Assembly (NCBI RefSeq): GCF_001534665.1
Contig: NZ_CP013920.1
Coordinates: 558,001-622,000 of the forward strand
DNA from: Candidatus Arsenophonus lipoptenae
GTDB taxonomy: Bacteria; Pseudomonadota; Gammaproteobacteria; Enterobacterales; Enterobacteriaceae
Reading direction: 5' to 3'
DNA: 64,000 nt
Part shown: piece by piece, positions 45,346 through 55,439 of the stretch
Layout: each line of letters opens with the position of its first letter
Numbering within the stretch: position 1 is the stretch's first letter
Translations under genes and position numbers: made by a program
Notes under the pieces: model-generated
The model's database searches: none
Seen by the model: the letters and a program-made list of their open reading frames with translations, nothing else
Told to the model about the DNA's origin: nothing

Positions 45346-46312
45346 ATTAAAACTATATACTTTATTATTTAGTTATACAAAATTATAATAAAATTTATAT
45401 ATGTAATAAATAAATTATAAAAGCTAAAATTAATTTTATTTTTAAATTAATAAAAATAAAATGATAAACTTAATAATAGAAAATGCAAATAAATATTCTT
45501 AAGAAAGATGATATCAATCTTGTATATTTAATATAATAAAAAGTTAAAAATTAATATTTAAATACTTTTTAGTAAAGTATTTATAATATTTTATTATATT
45601 ATAAAATTATAATTTTTTTACTATATTTTAAATAATTAATCATGTATTTTATTATTTTGATGTATTTTTTAATTATTAGTAATTGATTATTGATATTATT
45701 TTATTAATCAAATAAATAATATTTCATATTTCTTATTTTTAAAGTTAATTAAAAATTATTTTATATAATAAATAATTAATAAAATTTTTAGATTTGTATA
45801 TAAATTATTATTTATTAATAATATTATTAATAAATTAATTTAATATATTGGAATTATAAAAATAATTATTATGACTAAATATTATAATAATATATAAATA
45901 TTATTATAATATTATTTATAATATTTTGAATTAATAAAATCATAATATTAATTATTTAGTATATTTAAAATTTAACTAATAAAACTATGAATATTACATT
46001 AATAATGTATAAAATAAAATATTTTAGTTTTTATAAAATAATTTAATTAATTATTTATAAAGTTAATATTAATTTTAATATTTATTAATACTAATACTAC
46101 TAGTAGTTAGATTTACAATTATTAATATAATAATGTTCATAACAATAAAAATATCAAAGTTATCCTCTAATAGGATAATAGATAATGATAATAAAGTCTT
46201 TTAATGTAAAATAGAATTCTAATTTTAACTTATAATACTGGAATATTGATTGTTATCAATAAACCTTTTTATTCAATAAATCAAAAAAAGTAAGACATAT
46301 AGATATATAATC
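45346..46312. other. Long AT-rich gap between potA and glyA
   Basis: Almost 1 kb with no reading frame and very little G or C, especially 45560-46100. Near the glyA end is a hairpin TTATCCT/AGGATAA (46160-46178) and a second short one near 46243-46262, either of which might end glyA. It is too degraded to identify a former gene. I saw no DnaA-box cluster that would mark an origin. Confidence 0.5.
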
Positions 46313-47569
46313 TTATGTTTTATAAACAGGAAATTTTTTGCAAATAGCTAAAACTTTTTGTTTTACATCATTAATCATTTTTTTATCATCAATGTTATCC
46401 AAAATATCACATATCCAATTCGCTATTTCTATTGATTCTTTTTCTTTAAAACCACGTCTAGTAATTGCTGGAGAACCAATACGAATACCAGAAGTAATTA
46501 ATGATCCTTTAGGGTCATTTGGTATATTATTTTTATTTACAATAATGTTTGCATGTTCAAGTACAGAATCAGCTTCTTTTCCTGTAATACCCTGCTCTGT
46601 TAAATCTAATAAAAATAAATGATTTTCAGTACTTCCAGATATAATTTGGTATTTTCTTTCAAGAAATACTTGAACCATTATTGAAGCATTTTTAATAACT
46701 TGTTGTTGATATATTTTAAATTCAGGCTCCATAGCTTCTTTAAATGCAACAGCTTTAGCAGCAATAATATGCATTAATGGACCACCCTGTACTCCAGGGA
46801 AAACTGCTGAATTTAATTTTTCATAAAATTCTTTTTTACCACCTTTAGCTAAAATTAAACCACCTCTAGGGCCAGCTAAAGTTTTATGTGTTGTAGTAGT
46901 TACAACTTGTGCATGTGGTAATGGATTAGGATAAATACCAGCAGCAACCAAGCCAGCAACATGTGCCATGTCAACAAATAAATAAGCGCCTATATTATCC
47001 GCAATTTGTCGCATTTTAGCCCAATTTACTTTACCAGAGTAAGCTGAAAAACCACCAATAATTATTTTAGGTTTATATTTTTGTGCTTTAGTATTGATTT
47101 CTTCATAATTTATTGTCCCATTTTTATCTGTTTTATAAGAAATTATATTATAAATTTTTCCAGAAAAATTGACTGATGAACCATGAGTTAAATGTCCTCC
47201 ATGTGTTAAATTCATACTTAATATTGTATCTCCTGGTTCTAATAATGCCATATAAACAGCAGTATTAGCTTGTGAACCTGAGTGTGGTTGTACATTAGCA
47301 AAATCTGCATTAAATAAACGTTTTGCGCGATCAATAGCTATTTGTTCAATAGCATCAACATATTTACAACCACCATAATAACGATTACCTGGATAACCTT
47401 CTGCGTATTTATTGGTTAACTGAGAACCTTGAGCTTGCAGAACTCTTGGACTAGTATAATTTTCTGAAGCGATTAATTCAATATGTGTTTCTTGACGTAA
47501 AATTTCATTTTTTATTGCTTGCCAAATTGCTTTATCATAATCTTCAATTTTCATGTTTAAATTTAACAT
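46313..47569 (-). CDS. glyA: Serine hydroxymethyltransferase
   Basis: This PLP enzyme turns serine into glycine and charges tetrahydrofolate with one-carbon units, feeding Fmt and nucleotide synthesis. The 418 residues compare with 417 in E. coli. The PLP lysine is Lys229 in [14 protein letters not shown]; the N-terminal [11 protein letters not shown] and the YPGNRYYGG loop are typical. A strong ribosome-binding site AGGAG lies 8 nt before the ATG on the minus strand. It is well conserved throughout. Confidence 0.97.
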   Translation of the reverse strand: MLNLNMKIEDYDKAIWQAIKNEILRQETHIELIASENYTSPRVLQAQGSQLTNKYAEGYPGNRYYGGCKYVDAIEQIAIDRAKRLFNADFANVQPHSGSQANTAVYMALLEPGDTILSMNLTHGGHLTHGSSVNFSGKIYNIISYKTDKNGTINYEEINTKAQKYKPKIIIGGFSAYSGKVNWAKMRQIADNIGAYLFVDMAHVAGLVAAGIYPNPLPHAQVVTTTTHKTLAGPRGGLILAKGGKKEFYEKLNSAVFPGVQGGPLMHIIAAKAVAFKEAMEPEFKIYQQQVIKNASIMVQVFLERKYQIISGSTENHLFLLDLTEQGITGKEADSVLEHANIIVNKNNIPNDPKGSLITSGIRIGSPAITRRGFKEKESIEIANWICDILDNIDDKKMINDVKQKVLAICKKFPVYKT

Positions 47570-47886
47570 ATTATTCTCCTAAATAAAGCATATAGTAAAT
47601 TACTATTTATATTAAACCAATTATTCAAGTGGAAATTTTTTATTTATTAAAATATTTTTATTTTAAAAATATAATGTTAACTTTATTGATTAATCATAAG
47701 TAGTATTTGTTGAAGAATTTTAATATAAAATATAACGTATATTATATTAATAATCAGCATATCTGTTAATTTATAATAACTATTTATATAAATAACATTA
47801 AGTATTATTTAATTTGTAGAATCATAAAAATAACTTATTTAAATATAATTTATTATTATTACTATTATTTTAATTAATTATTGTTA
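47570..47886. other. glyA-nadE intergenic region
   Basis: AT-rich, about 317 bp, between two minus-strand genes; it must contain the glyA promoter. glnB and hmp, which lie near glyA in related genera, are not present. Confidence 0.4.
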
Positions 47887-49512
47887 TTAATAACAATAAT
47901 TATGATTAAAAGCAGAAGTAATTGGATAACGCCTATCTTTATTAAAATTTCTAATTGTGATTTTAGGTCCTACTGGTGCTTGACGTCTTTTGTATTCATT
48001 AATATTAACAAGATTAATAATTCTACGCACTAGCATTTCATCAAACCCAGATTTAACTAATTGATTAATTGATTTATCTTTTTCAACATAACCTTCAAGA
48101 ATTGCATCTAATACAGGATAAGGTGGTAAATTATCTAAATCTATTTTTCCTGGTGTTAATTCAGATGTGGGTTGTCTATTAATTACACGAGAAGGAATAA
48201 TTGATGATATTTTATTACGATATCTTGCTAATTGAAATACTAACATTTTTGGTATATCTTTAAGCACCGCAAACCCACCAGCCATATCACCATAAATTGT
48301 TGTATAGCCAATAGCTAATTCACTTTTATTACTAGTAGTTAATACTAATCGACCACTTTTATTAGATATTGCCATTAAAATTATAGCCCTACATCGTGCT
48401 TGTAAATTTTCTTCTGTATTGTCTGGAGTCTTGTTTGTAAATAATTCTGACAGTTCAGATATAAAAGTATAATATATCCTTTCTATAGAGATAACTGTAA
48501 ATTCAATATCTAATAATTTTGCTTCTTCTCTAGCATCATGAATGCTTATTTGGGTAGTATATTTAAAAGGCATCATTATTGCTTGAACTTTATCTTTTCC
48601 TATAGCATCTGTTGCAATAGCTAAAGTTAAAGCTGAGTCAATTCCACCAGATAATCCTATAATAACGCCAGGAAATCTATTTTTTTTTATATAATCTCTA
48701 GTAGACATTACTAATGCTTCGTATACTTGAGCTATTGGTGATAAATTTTTAGTTAATTTAGTCATTGGTATCGGTTCAGAATCATTAAATTTACATTGAA
48801 TCACTTGTTCAGAAAATTGTGTTAAATTATGTGTTATTTCTCCATGACTATTTAATACTTTTGATCCGCCATCAAATATTAGTTCATCTTGTCCACCAAC
48901 CTGGTTTAAATAAATAATTGGTAAATTTATTCTTTGAATATGAGATTTTAATAATTTTGTGCGTAAGTAAGGTTTTTTATGATTATAAGGAGATGCATTA
49001 ATGGTAATGATGATATCTGCATTTTTTGATTTAATTATGTCAACTAGTTCATTAGACCAAATATCTTCACAAATTAAAAACCCTAATTTATAATTTTTAA
49101 ATGATAAAACACAGGTTTCATGACCTGGATAAAAATATCGTTTTTCATCAAAAACACCATAATTAGGCAATTTTTGTTTAAAATAACGTGCTATTATTTT
49201 TTTTTGCCAAAAAAATGACAAAGAATTGTAGTATTTTTTATTTTTTTTCCATATATGACCAACAACAATGGCTATATTTTGACTAGCTACTTTAAGACGA
49301 TTAAGTTGTTTATTACAATTTTGATTAAAATCGCGCCTAAAAATTAAATCTTCTGGTGGATATCCAGTTAAAGATAATTCTGAAAATAAAATAAGATCTG
49401 CTCCTTGCAATTTTTGATTTTTAATCTCTCGTAACATACGTTCACAGTTACCTTCAATATCACCTACTAGCCAATTTAATTGTGCTAATGCAATATTTAT
49501 TTTACGATTCAT
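47887..49512 (-). CDS. nadE: Glutamine-dependent NAD synthetase
   Basis: It amidates nicotinate adenine dinucleotide to NAD. At 541 residues it is the two-domain type: an N-terminal nitrilase-like glutaminase with Glu45 (LFSELSLTGYP), Lys112 (near KQKLPNYG) and Cys148 (FLICEDIWSNE), and a C-terminal ATP-pyrophosphatase domain with SGGIDS at 288-293. E. coli instead has a 275-residue ammonia-dependent enzyme. The long form next to glyA fits Yersinia- or Serratia-like relatives, from memory of their maps. With nadK at 36388 it supplies NADP. Confidence 0.95.
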   Translation of the reverse strand: MNRKINIALAQLNWLVGDIEGNCERMLREIKNQKLQGADLILFSELSLTGYPPEDLIFRRDFNQNCNKQLNRLKVASQNIAIVVGHIWKKNKKYYNSLSFFWQKKIIARYFKQKLPNYGVFDEKRYFYPGHETCVLSFKNYKLGFLICEDIWSNELVDIIKSKNADIIITINASPYNHKKPYLRTKLLKSHIQRINLPIIYLNQVGGQDELIFDGGSKVLNSHGEITHNLTQFSEQVIQCKFNDSEPIPMTKLTKNLSPIAQVYEALVMSTRDYIKKNRFPGVIIGLSGGIDSALTLAIATDAIGKDKVQAIMMPFKYTTQISIHDAREEAKLLDIEFTVISIERIYYTFISELSELFTNKTPDNTEENLQARCRAIILMAISNKSGRLVLTTSNKSELAIGYTTIYGDMAGGFAVLKDIPKMLVFQLARYRNKISSIIPSRVINRQPTSELTPGKIDLDNLPPYPVLDAILEGYVEKDKSINQLVKSGFDEMLVRRIINLVNINEYKRRQAPVGPKITIRNFNKDRRYPITSAFNHNYCY

Positions 49513-50449
49513 AAAATTTACTCTTTAAATATAATTATTATTTTTAAAATTATTAGTTATGTATAGTTTTTTAAAATTAACAGTATTTAAAATGCTATAT
49601 TATTATTGTTTTAAAGATAACTTTGTTAGTACATGGCTTTTTATTAATTTATAATTATTTATGAAATATTAAACTTTAAATTTAATCTAATATTTAGAAA
49701 ATATTATGAATGTGATTTTTTATATAATATTAAAATAATTTAAAATCACATATAACTAGTATAGTTTTATCATTAATTTTATTAAATATTAATATTATTT
49801 GTTAAAACAATTTATAAAATATTTTTATATGGTTATATTTATTAGTTTAGAAGATATTTTTAATAAGAATTGTTATTAATTTATTAGAATTGTATCTAAT
49901 TTTATTAGAATTGTATTTTATTATAGTTGTGTAGTAAAATTTTCATGTTAAAATATCACATTATATGTGTAGTTTTAAGATTTAAATTTTAGAAAAATTA
50001 TTACTTCTATTGCAAAAATAGAAATAACTAAGTTAATTTTTTATAATTTTACAACTTATATTTATAAAATGTTAAGTGATTTTGTGATAATTTAAAAAAT
50101 TATATTTAAGATATTTTTATAAAAGTATAATTTGGATTATCAAAAATTTTACAGTAAAATATATTAAATTTAAGTATATAGTATAAGTATACATTTTATA
50201 AAAATCGAGTAAGAATTCTAAGATATCTTTAGTAATTCTATTATAATATCAATATATGTGATAATAAATCATTATTTACTTATTTTATTATTTCAGTATT
50301 TTGTTTAATTCGTTATAGTTATTTTATTAAAATAATAACATTATAGAACAGTATAATAGATATTTTTATTCAATTTAATTATATGGTAATAAAATACCCA
50401 ATTAAAATTTAAATATTAAAATAATTAGGATATTTTTAACAAAATTTTA
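49513..50449. other. Gene-free gap between nadE and fabA
   Basis: 937 bp of AT-rich DNA with no frame or recognisable fragment. A short direct repeat TTTATTAGAATTGTAT occurs near 49880-49915. It joins blocks that are distant in E. coli. Confidence 0.5.
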
Positions 50450-50968
50450 CTAAAAATTACAAGTATCTTGAAATAAACCCACTTTTAAATCTTTTGCTGT
50501 ATAAATACATTTATAGTCAACTAATACTTCACCATCAGCTACCCCCATAATCAATTTTCTATTAATTATTCTTTTCAAATGAATGTGATATATTACCTTT
50601 TTTGCTGTTGGTAAAATTTGTCCAGTAAATTTTACTTCTCCTACCCCTAAAGCCCTACCCTTGCCCTTACCACCTATCCATCCTAGATGAAATCCAACTA
50701 GTTGCCACATAGCATCAAGCCCTAAACATCCAGGCATAACTGGATCATTTGTAAAATGACAACTAAAAAACCATAAATTAGGGTTTATATCAAATTCTGC
50801 TTCTATAAAACCTTTATCGAACTTTCCTCCAGTTTCAGTCATTTGTATGATACGATCCATCATTAACATATTACCTGAAGGTAATAATGGTCCATTTTCA
50901 CCGAAAAGCTCTCCTCTACTAGAAGCATCTAAATCTTCTTTGCTATAAAAGCTGTGTCTATTAATCAT
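50450..50968 (-). CDS. fabA: 3-hydroxydecanoyl-ACP dehydratase/isomerase FabA
   Basis: It dehydrates and isomerises the C10 intermediate to start unsaturated fatty-acid synthesis. At 172 residues it has the E. coli length. The active site is His71 in [15 protein letters not shown] and Asp85 in [13 protein letters not shown] precedes the start on the minus strand. FabB must be encoded elsewhere to complete the pathway. Confidence 0.97.
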   Translation of the reverse strand: MINRHSFYSKEDLDASSRGELFGENGPLLPSGNMLMMDRIIQMTETGGKFDKGFIEAEFDINPNLWFFSCHFTNDPVMPGCLGLDAMWQLVGFHLGWIGGKGKGRALGVGEVKFTGQILPTAKKVIYHIHLKRIINRKLIMGVADGEVLVDYKCIYTAKDLKVGLFQDTCNF

Positions 50969-51947
50969 AATAATAAATAACCTTATTATAAAAATAATAA
51001 AGAATAGGTTACAGTTATAAACTGAACAAGTATAATCACTTAATTTTTATTAAAATTAATTGTTTTTTATAAATTTCATAATTTTAATTATTATTTATTA
51101 ATTAGTTTTTACATTAAAGTTGATAAATATAATTATTTTTATTTTAATTTTATTATGTTAATGTTTATTTATCTTAAATAAGATAATATTATATCTGATG
51201 AAAATAATCATTTATTAACTTATTAATTATTGTTATTAGGTATAATTTTTTAGTTTAATACTATTTATATATAGAATTAATATTAGTTAATACTAATTAA
51301 TTATTAATGAAATTAAATTTTATTAATAATTTTATTATAAAATAAAATTATGTTAACATTTTTAACTTATAAAAATTATGACTTTATAAAATTTTAATTT
51401 TTATTTTAATAAGTAAAAATTATTTTAATTACAGAATATATATTGCACTGAAATATTTTTCATAAATTTATTTTTGTTTTTTATTTATATTAGTGAATTT
51501 GATGTTGTAACATTATAGAAAAATACAATATTATTATGTTAATATTCTTCTTATTGAGTGTGCTGTATTTGTAATAATTAATTTAATTGCTTAATTATAA
51601 AACTTTTAATAAATATTTTTACGTAACATATTTTATATTATATTTAATAGCTAAAAGTTATTTTAAAATAGATATTATTTTTTATAAGTTTATTTTATTT
51701 AAATAATAATTAAATTTTTATTTGTATTTAAATTCTTGATTCAGTTAATGATTTCCATTGTAACATATTTTATTATATAATAGTTATTTTATATGATAGT
51801 TATTTCTAGGTGCTAGTATTATACTAATTAATTAGTTTTTCAGTAAAATATACTATATGATACCATCATATTTAACATATAATAAGGTGGCATTATGTTA
51901 ATTTTTAAAAATTTGATAATTTATATATTTAAGTTACGCAATTGTGG
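50969..51947. other. Gene-free gap between fabA and hspQ
   Basis: 979 bp, among the longest gaps in the window, in place of several E. coli genes between fabA and hspQ (ompA, matP, helD, mgsA and others). I cannot read any remnant. Confidence 0.5.
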
Positions 51948-52268
51948 TTAGTTGCGCAATTGTGGTGTTTTAAGTTGATTTTTAATTGATTCCGATAACT
52001 CATCTAAAGATGAGTGTTCTGGATGTTCATTGGACATTTCATAAGTAATTTGTGCTTCAGCTAAATAAGTATGAATTGGTTCACCGTTATCATCTTCCAT
52101 GACAACATGATACCAAGGTGATGAACGTAAATTTGCATTAGATGCTATATCATCATCATTTGGTTTATCCAGTGAGTATTCAGGATCAATATCGACTATT
52201 ACGCCAAGATAGCCTAAAAGTTTATGTCTTATTTGTTGTCCAATACTAAATTTACTACTAGTCATCAT
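51948..52268 (-). CDS. hspQ: Heat-shock protein HspQ
   Basis: HspQ binds hemimethylated DNA in vitro and acts as a Lon specificity factor in related bacteria. The 106 residues compare with 105 in E. coli, with the conserved core [20 protein letters not shown] and [25 protein letters not shown] on the minus strand (52273-52277) sets the start at either of two adjacent ATGs. A sigma32-type promoter directly precedes it. Confidence 0.95.
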   Translation of the reverse strand: MMTSSKFSIGQQIRHKLLGYLGVIVDIDPEYSLDKPNDDDIASNANLRSSPWYHVVMEDDNGEPIHTYLAEAQITYEMSNEHPEHSSLDELSESIKNQLKTPQLRN

Positions 52269-52616
52269 TGATAGTTCCTATCTACTGTTGTCATGATTTA
52301 TGGGTAGATAACATAAATTCCAAGAAGATTATTCTTGGATGAATTTTAAAAATTTTCTTATTTTGACAAATTAAAATATTATATATTAAAGATATTATTT
52401 AATACACTTAGTTATATTATTTCTTTAAAATTATTATAATTATTGAAAAATTTTAATTTTCTTGGTAATAGTTATTGTGTGTTTTTAAAATAAAATATAA
52501 TTATAATTATACATAGCTTTATTAATTGATTAATATTTATGCAACACTAATGGTGTATTTAAATATACAAAAAATTAATTATAAATATTTTATTTAAAAT
52601 TTAAATAATTTAAATA
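52269..52616. other. hspQ-tusE intergenic region
   Basis: The part near hspQ holds its heat-shock promoter and an 8-bp hairpin (52319-52339). The rest is AT-rich with no gene. Confidence 0.5.
52298..52324 (-). promoter_or_regulatory. Sigma32 heat-shock promoter of hspQ
   Basis: On the minus strand CTTGGAA (52318-52324), a 13-bp spacer and CCCATAA (52298-52304) fit CTTGAAA, 11-16 bp, CCCCATNT. The start would be about 23 bp from the hspQ ATG. The gene is heat-inducible in E. coli. A hairpin TCCAAGAA/TTCTTGGA overlaps the -35. Confidence 0.7.
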
Positions 52617-52946
52617 CTAAATACAATTTATTGATTTAGGTAACCCGGCAAGTTTAGTAGCTTGTCGTGCTAGCCCCTTAGGAAAAAGAAAATAAAGATA
52701 ATGAGTATTACCTATATTTTTACCATACTTTTTTGTAATTTCTTTTATCAAAAGACGAATAGGGGGTGATGTATTAAATTCCAGATAAAATTCACGAATA
52801 AAGCGAATAATTTTCCAATGTTCTTCTGTTAGAATTATATTCTCTTCCTTAGCTAAAATATACACCAAGTCTTCACACCACTCTTTATTATTTTTAAGAT
52901 AACCATCAGCATCAGTTTTTATTTCACGCCCTTTAAATATAACCAT
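52617..52946 (-). CDS. tusE: Sulfurtransferase TusE
   Basis: TusE takes sulfur from TusBCD and passes it to MnmA for 2-thiouridine at U34 of Glu, Gln and Lys tRNAs. At 109 residues it has the E. coli length. The sulfur-carrying cysteine is the penultimate residue (LPKSINCI), and FYLEFNTSPPIRLL is the family core. tRNA-Glu and tRNA-Gln, its final targets, are both in this window. Order hspQ-tusE-(yccA lost)-tRNA-Ser follows E. coli. Confidence 0.95.
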   Translation of the reverse strand: MVIFKGREIKTDADGYLKNNKEWCEDLVYILAKEENIILTEEHWKIIRFIREFYLEFNTSPPIRLLIKEITKKYGKNIGNTHYLYFLFPKGLARQATKLAGLPKSINCI

Positions 52947-53075
52947 ATTAAAACCTATATTACATATAATGTGAATAATTAATTTTATTAATAATTTAGC
53001 ATTTTAGCAAAAAACATATGTTAATTAAATATTTATTTTAAAATAGGTATAAATGTAAAAAAATTGTATTAATAC

Positions 53076-53104
53076 TTTACAATACTTTTAACTCTGTTTA
53101 TAGT
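53076..53104 (+). promoter_or_regulatory. Promoter of tRNA-Ser(TGA)
   Basis: TTTACA (53076-53081), a 17-bp spacer and TATAGT (53099-53104) end 14 bp before the tRNA. Each hexamer is one base from consensus, with ideal spacing. Confidence 0.65.
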
Positions 53105-53118
53105 TTTTAATTATATAT

Positions 53119-53204
53119 GAAGAGGTGGCCGAGTGGTTTAAGGCAGCGGTCTTGAAAACCGCCGATGAGTAAATCGTCCGAGAGTTCGAATCTCTCCCTC
53201 TTCG
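53119..53204 (+). tRNA. serT: tRNA-Ser(TGA)
   Basis: An 86-nt class II tRNA with long variable arm, acceptor GAAGAGG/CCTCTTC, anticodon stem GCGGT/ACCGC around CTTGAAA, and T-stem GAGAG/CTCTC. CCA is not encoded. It lies next to tusE, its E. coli neighbourhood with yccA deleted. Confidence 0.95.
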
Positions 53205-53673
53205 TTTAATTTATTTGTATATATTTTTTAAAAATATTTTTAAGATATTCTTATAATTGTAAATATTTAATAATATGTATATATATTTAATATTTTTATA
53301 AAAATATTAAATTATTCTTGATGTAGTTTTTTATTTTATACATGTAATGTTATTAATTAATATACAGTATTAAAATTTATATATTTTTAATTAATCAAAT
53401 ATCAGAGTAAAAAGTACTAATTAATATTTTTCTTATACTTTATAGTTAGCATTTTTCTTAATAGTATTTATCTAGTATTTTAGAAATTTTATTTAATTAT
53501 TGCATCTAATAATTTTCGCAATAAAAGTATGTCTTTTATTTAGATTTTTTTAAAATTTAAATAATAGTTTTTATAATGTAGTCAAATAAAAACTATGTCT
53601 TTTCAATTATTTTGTTGAAAATATGATTTAATATTACTTTTAATTAATATTAATAATAATTAATAATAAAATA
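53205..53673. other. tRNA-Ser to lpxL gap
   Basis: 469 bp of AT-rich DNA without a gene or clear signal. Confidence 0.5.
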
Positions 53674-54618
53674 TTAATCATGTATTTTATTAAGGTTGCC
53701 ATATAGTGATGGCATCCCATCTGGTCTTGTTTTGAATCTACGATGTAACCACATATACTGATCAGGAGCTTGCATAATTTCTTGTTCAATTAATTTATTC
53801 ATAAAAGTCGCTGTAGATATTTTGTCTTGTTGTGGAAAATGTATTATTGCTGGCTTAATAAGCAATTCATAACCTTTAGCATCATCTAGTCGTCTTGGAG
53901 TAAAAGGTATTATTGCCGGATTAGCTAATTTAGCTAGAATATGCGTACCTATAGTACTTGCTGCATATTTAACAGCAAAAAAAGGTGCAAATACGCTTTT
54001 TTGATATCCGTAATCGTGATCTGGTGCATACCATAAAATTTCTCCTTTTTTTAGATTTCGTATCATACCTTTTATATTTTTTCTATCAAGCATAAATTTA
54101 TTAGAATTTAATCTCCCGCGTGTTTGTAAGTAATCCATTACTGGATTGTTATTTGGTCTATAAACACCAATACCAGGATTTAGTATACCAAAGATACGTG
54201 CGCCTAATTCTAGTGTTAAAAAGTGAATTCCTATTACTATTATACCCTGTCCTGTTAATTGAATTTTTTCAATATTATCTTTTCCTTTAATTGTAAACCA
54301 TCGTTGAACTCGTTTATTGGACCAGAACCAAGCCATACCAGTTTCAAATAAACCCATACCAACTGATTCAAAATTTTTATTTATTAATTTTTGCAATTGC
54401 TGTGAATTCATATCAGGGAAACAAAGTTTTAAGTTATATTTAGCAATTTTTAATCGTTTTTTTAAAAAATATTTTGATAATCTACCAAGACGAATTCCTA
54501 ACCAATGAATAACAGGATAAGGCAATAAAACTATTAAATAAAGAATAGTTATCCCAAGCCATGTTATCCAATATTGTGGATGTAAATATGAAAGTTTAAA
54601 GTTAGATATTTTTATCAT
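53674..54618 (-). CDS. lpxL: Lipid A lauroyl acyltransferase LpxL
   Basis: It adds the secondary acyl chain to Kdo2-lipid IVA on the inner membrane. The 314 residues compare with 306 in E. coli. An N-terminal membrane anchor (residues about 15-40) precedes the HX4E catalytic pair His132/Glu137 in GIHFLTLELGAR; GVYRPNNNP and the C-terminal YMWLHRRFKTRPDG are typical. Its presence implies that an outer membrane with acylated lipid A is still made. Confidence 0.95.
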   Translation of the reverse strand: MIKISNFKLSYLHPQYWITWLGITILYLIVLLPYPVIHWLGIRLGRLSKYFLKKRLKIAKYNLKLCFPDMNSQQLQKLINKNFESVGMGLFETGMAWFWSNKRVQRWFTIKGKDNIEKIQLTGQGIIVIGIHFLTLELGARIFGILNPGIGVYRPNNNPVMDYLQTRGRLNSNKFMLDRKNIKGMIRNLKKGEILWYAPDHDYGYQKSVFAPFFAVKYAASTIGTHILAKLANPAIIPFTPRRLDDAKGYELLIKPAIIHFPQQDKISTATFMNKLIEQEIMQAPDQYMWLHRRFKTRPDGMPSLYGNLNKIHD

Positions 54619-55206
54619 TAATATTTTTGCTTAAGTAGCATTTAATAGAGTTTTTATTTTTAGTTAAATTAATTTGATGTTATCATTACTCGATAATTAC
54701 TTTTAATTACATGTTATAAATTTTTGTTATGTTTTTGATAAATATTATTTATATATAAATAATATTTAATTTTTAACATCAATATTTTGTTTATTGGATT
54801 TATTATAAAAATTATTTTTTTAAAAGTTTTTAATTAATTTATAGATAATTAAGAATACAAAAATATATACAATATTAAATTGCATTTTTTGCATAATTAT
54901 TTTTAAAATATATTTTATTTATTTCATCATGACATTTATTTGCTATAAGTTAGTTATCTGAATATATATATTGTAAGAAATAGTACTAAACTGTTAATAA
55001 GAATTAGATTATTATAATTAATATAATTAAATATAAATTAATATTATAAGATATACAAATTATGTATTTAGTATAAATTATATAAGTAAAAAATAATTAT
55101 TGTAATAATTTAAAATAAAAATTTTTAAATTATTGTTTTAACGTATTGACATTAATTAATAATTTTATTAAAATTTAAATTTGCTTTAATTATTTTTATA
55201 CATAAA
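54619..55206. other. lpxL to tRNA-Asn gap
   Basis: 588 bp, AT-rich, between lpxL (minus) and tRNA-Asn (plus). It ends with the tRNA-Asn promoter; I see no gene. Confidence 0.5.
55146..55174 (+). promoter_or_regulatory. Promoter of tRNA-Asn
   Basis: TTGACA (55146-55151), a 17-bp spacer and TAAAAT (55169-55174) lie 32 bp before the tRNA: a perfect -35, five of six at the -10 and ideal spacing. Confidence 0.75.
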
Positions 55207-55283
55207 TCCTCCATAGTTCAGTTTGGTAGAACGGCGGACTGTTAATCCGTATGTCACTGGTTCGAGCCCAGTTGGAGGAGCCA
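55207..55283 (+). tRNA. tRNA-Asn(GTT), CCA encoded
   Basis: Acceptor TCCTCCA/TGGAGGA, anticodon GTT in TGTTAAT and T-stem ACTGG/CCAGT, close to E. coli tRNA-Asn, with one extra T in the D-loop. CCA is encoded at 55281-55283, as in tRNA-Gln but not the other tRNAs here. Confidence 0.95.
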
Positions 55284-55439
55284 AATTATAAGAGTAATAT
55301 ATTTATGATTATAATTTTTTATTAAATTTACCTCTCTGAATTCTTATTTATTTTATTTATATGAATAATAGTTAGTTTTTATTACTTTCAAATTTTTTTA
55401 AGAAATAGGGAAAGAAGAGTGCATTTTATAAATTAAATC

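Noticed and set aside
45346-46312. Possible replication origin in a very AT-rich gap with a TTATCC motif
   Set aside because: Only one hairpin with TTATCC is present, with no cluster of DnaA boxes and none of the usual origin neighbours.
46338-46622. Plus-strand frame of 94 codons inside glyA
   Set aside because: Antisense to conserved SHMT codons.
54317-54508. Plus-strand frame of 63 codons inside lpxL
   Set aside because: Antisense shadow of LpxL.
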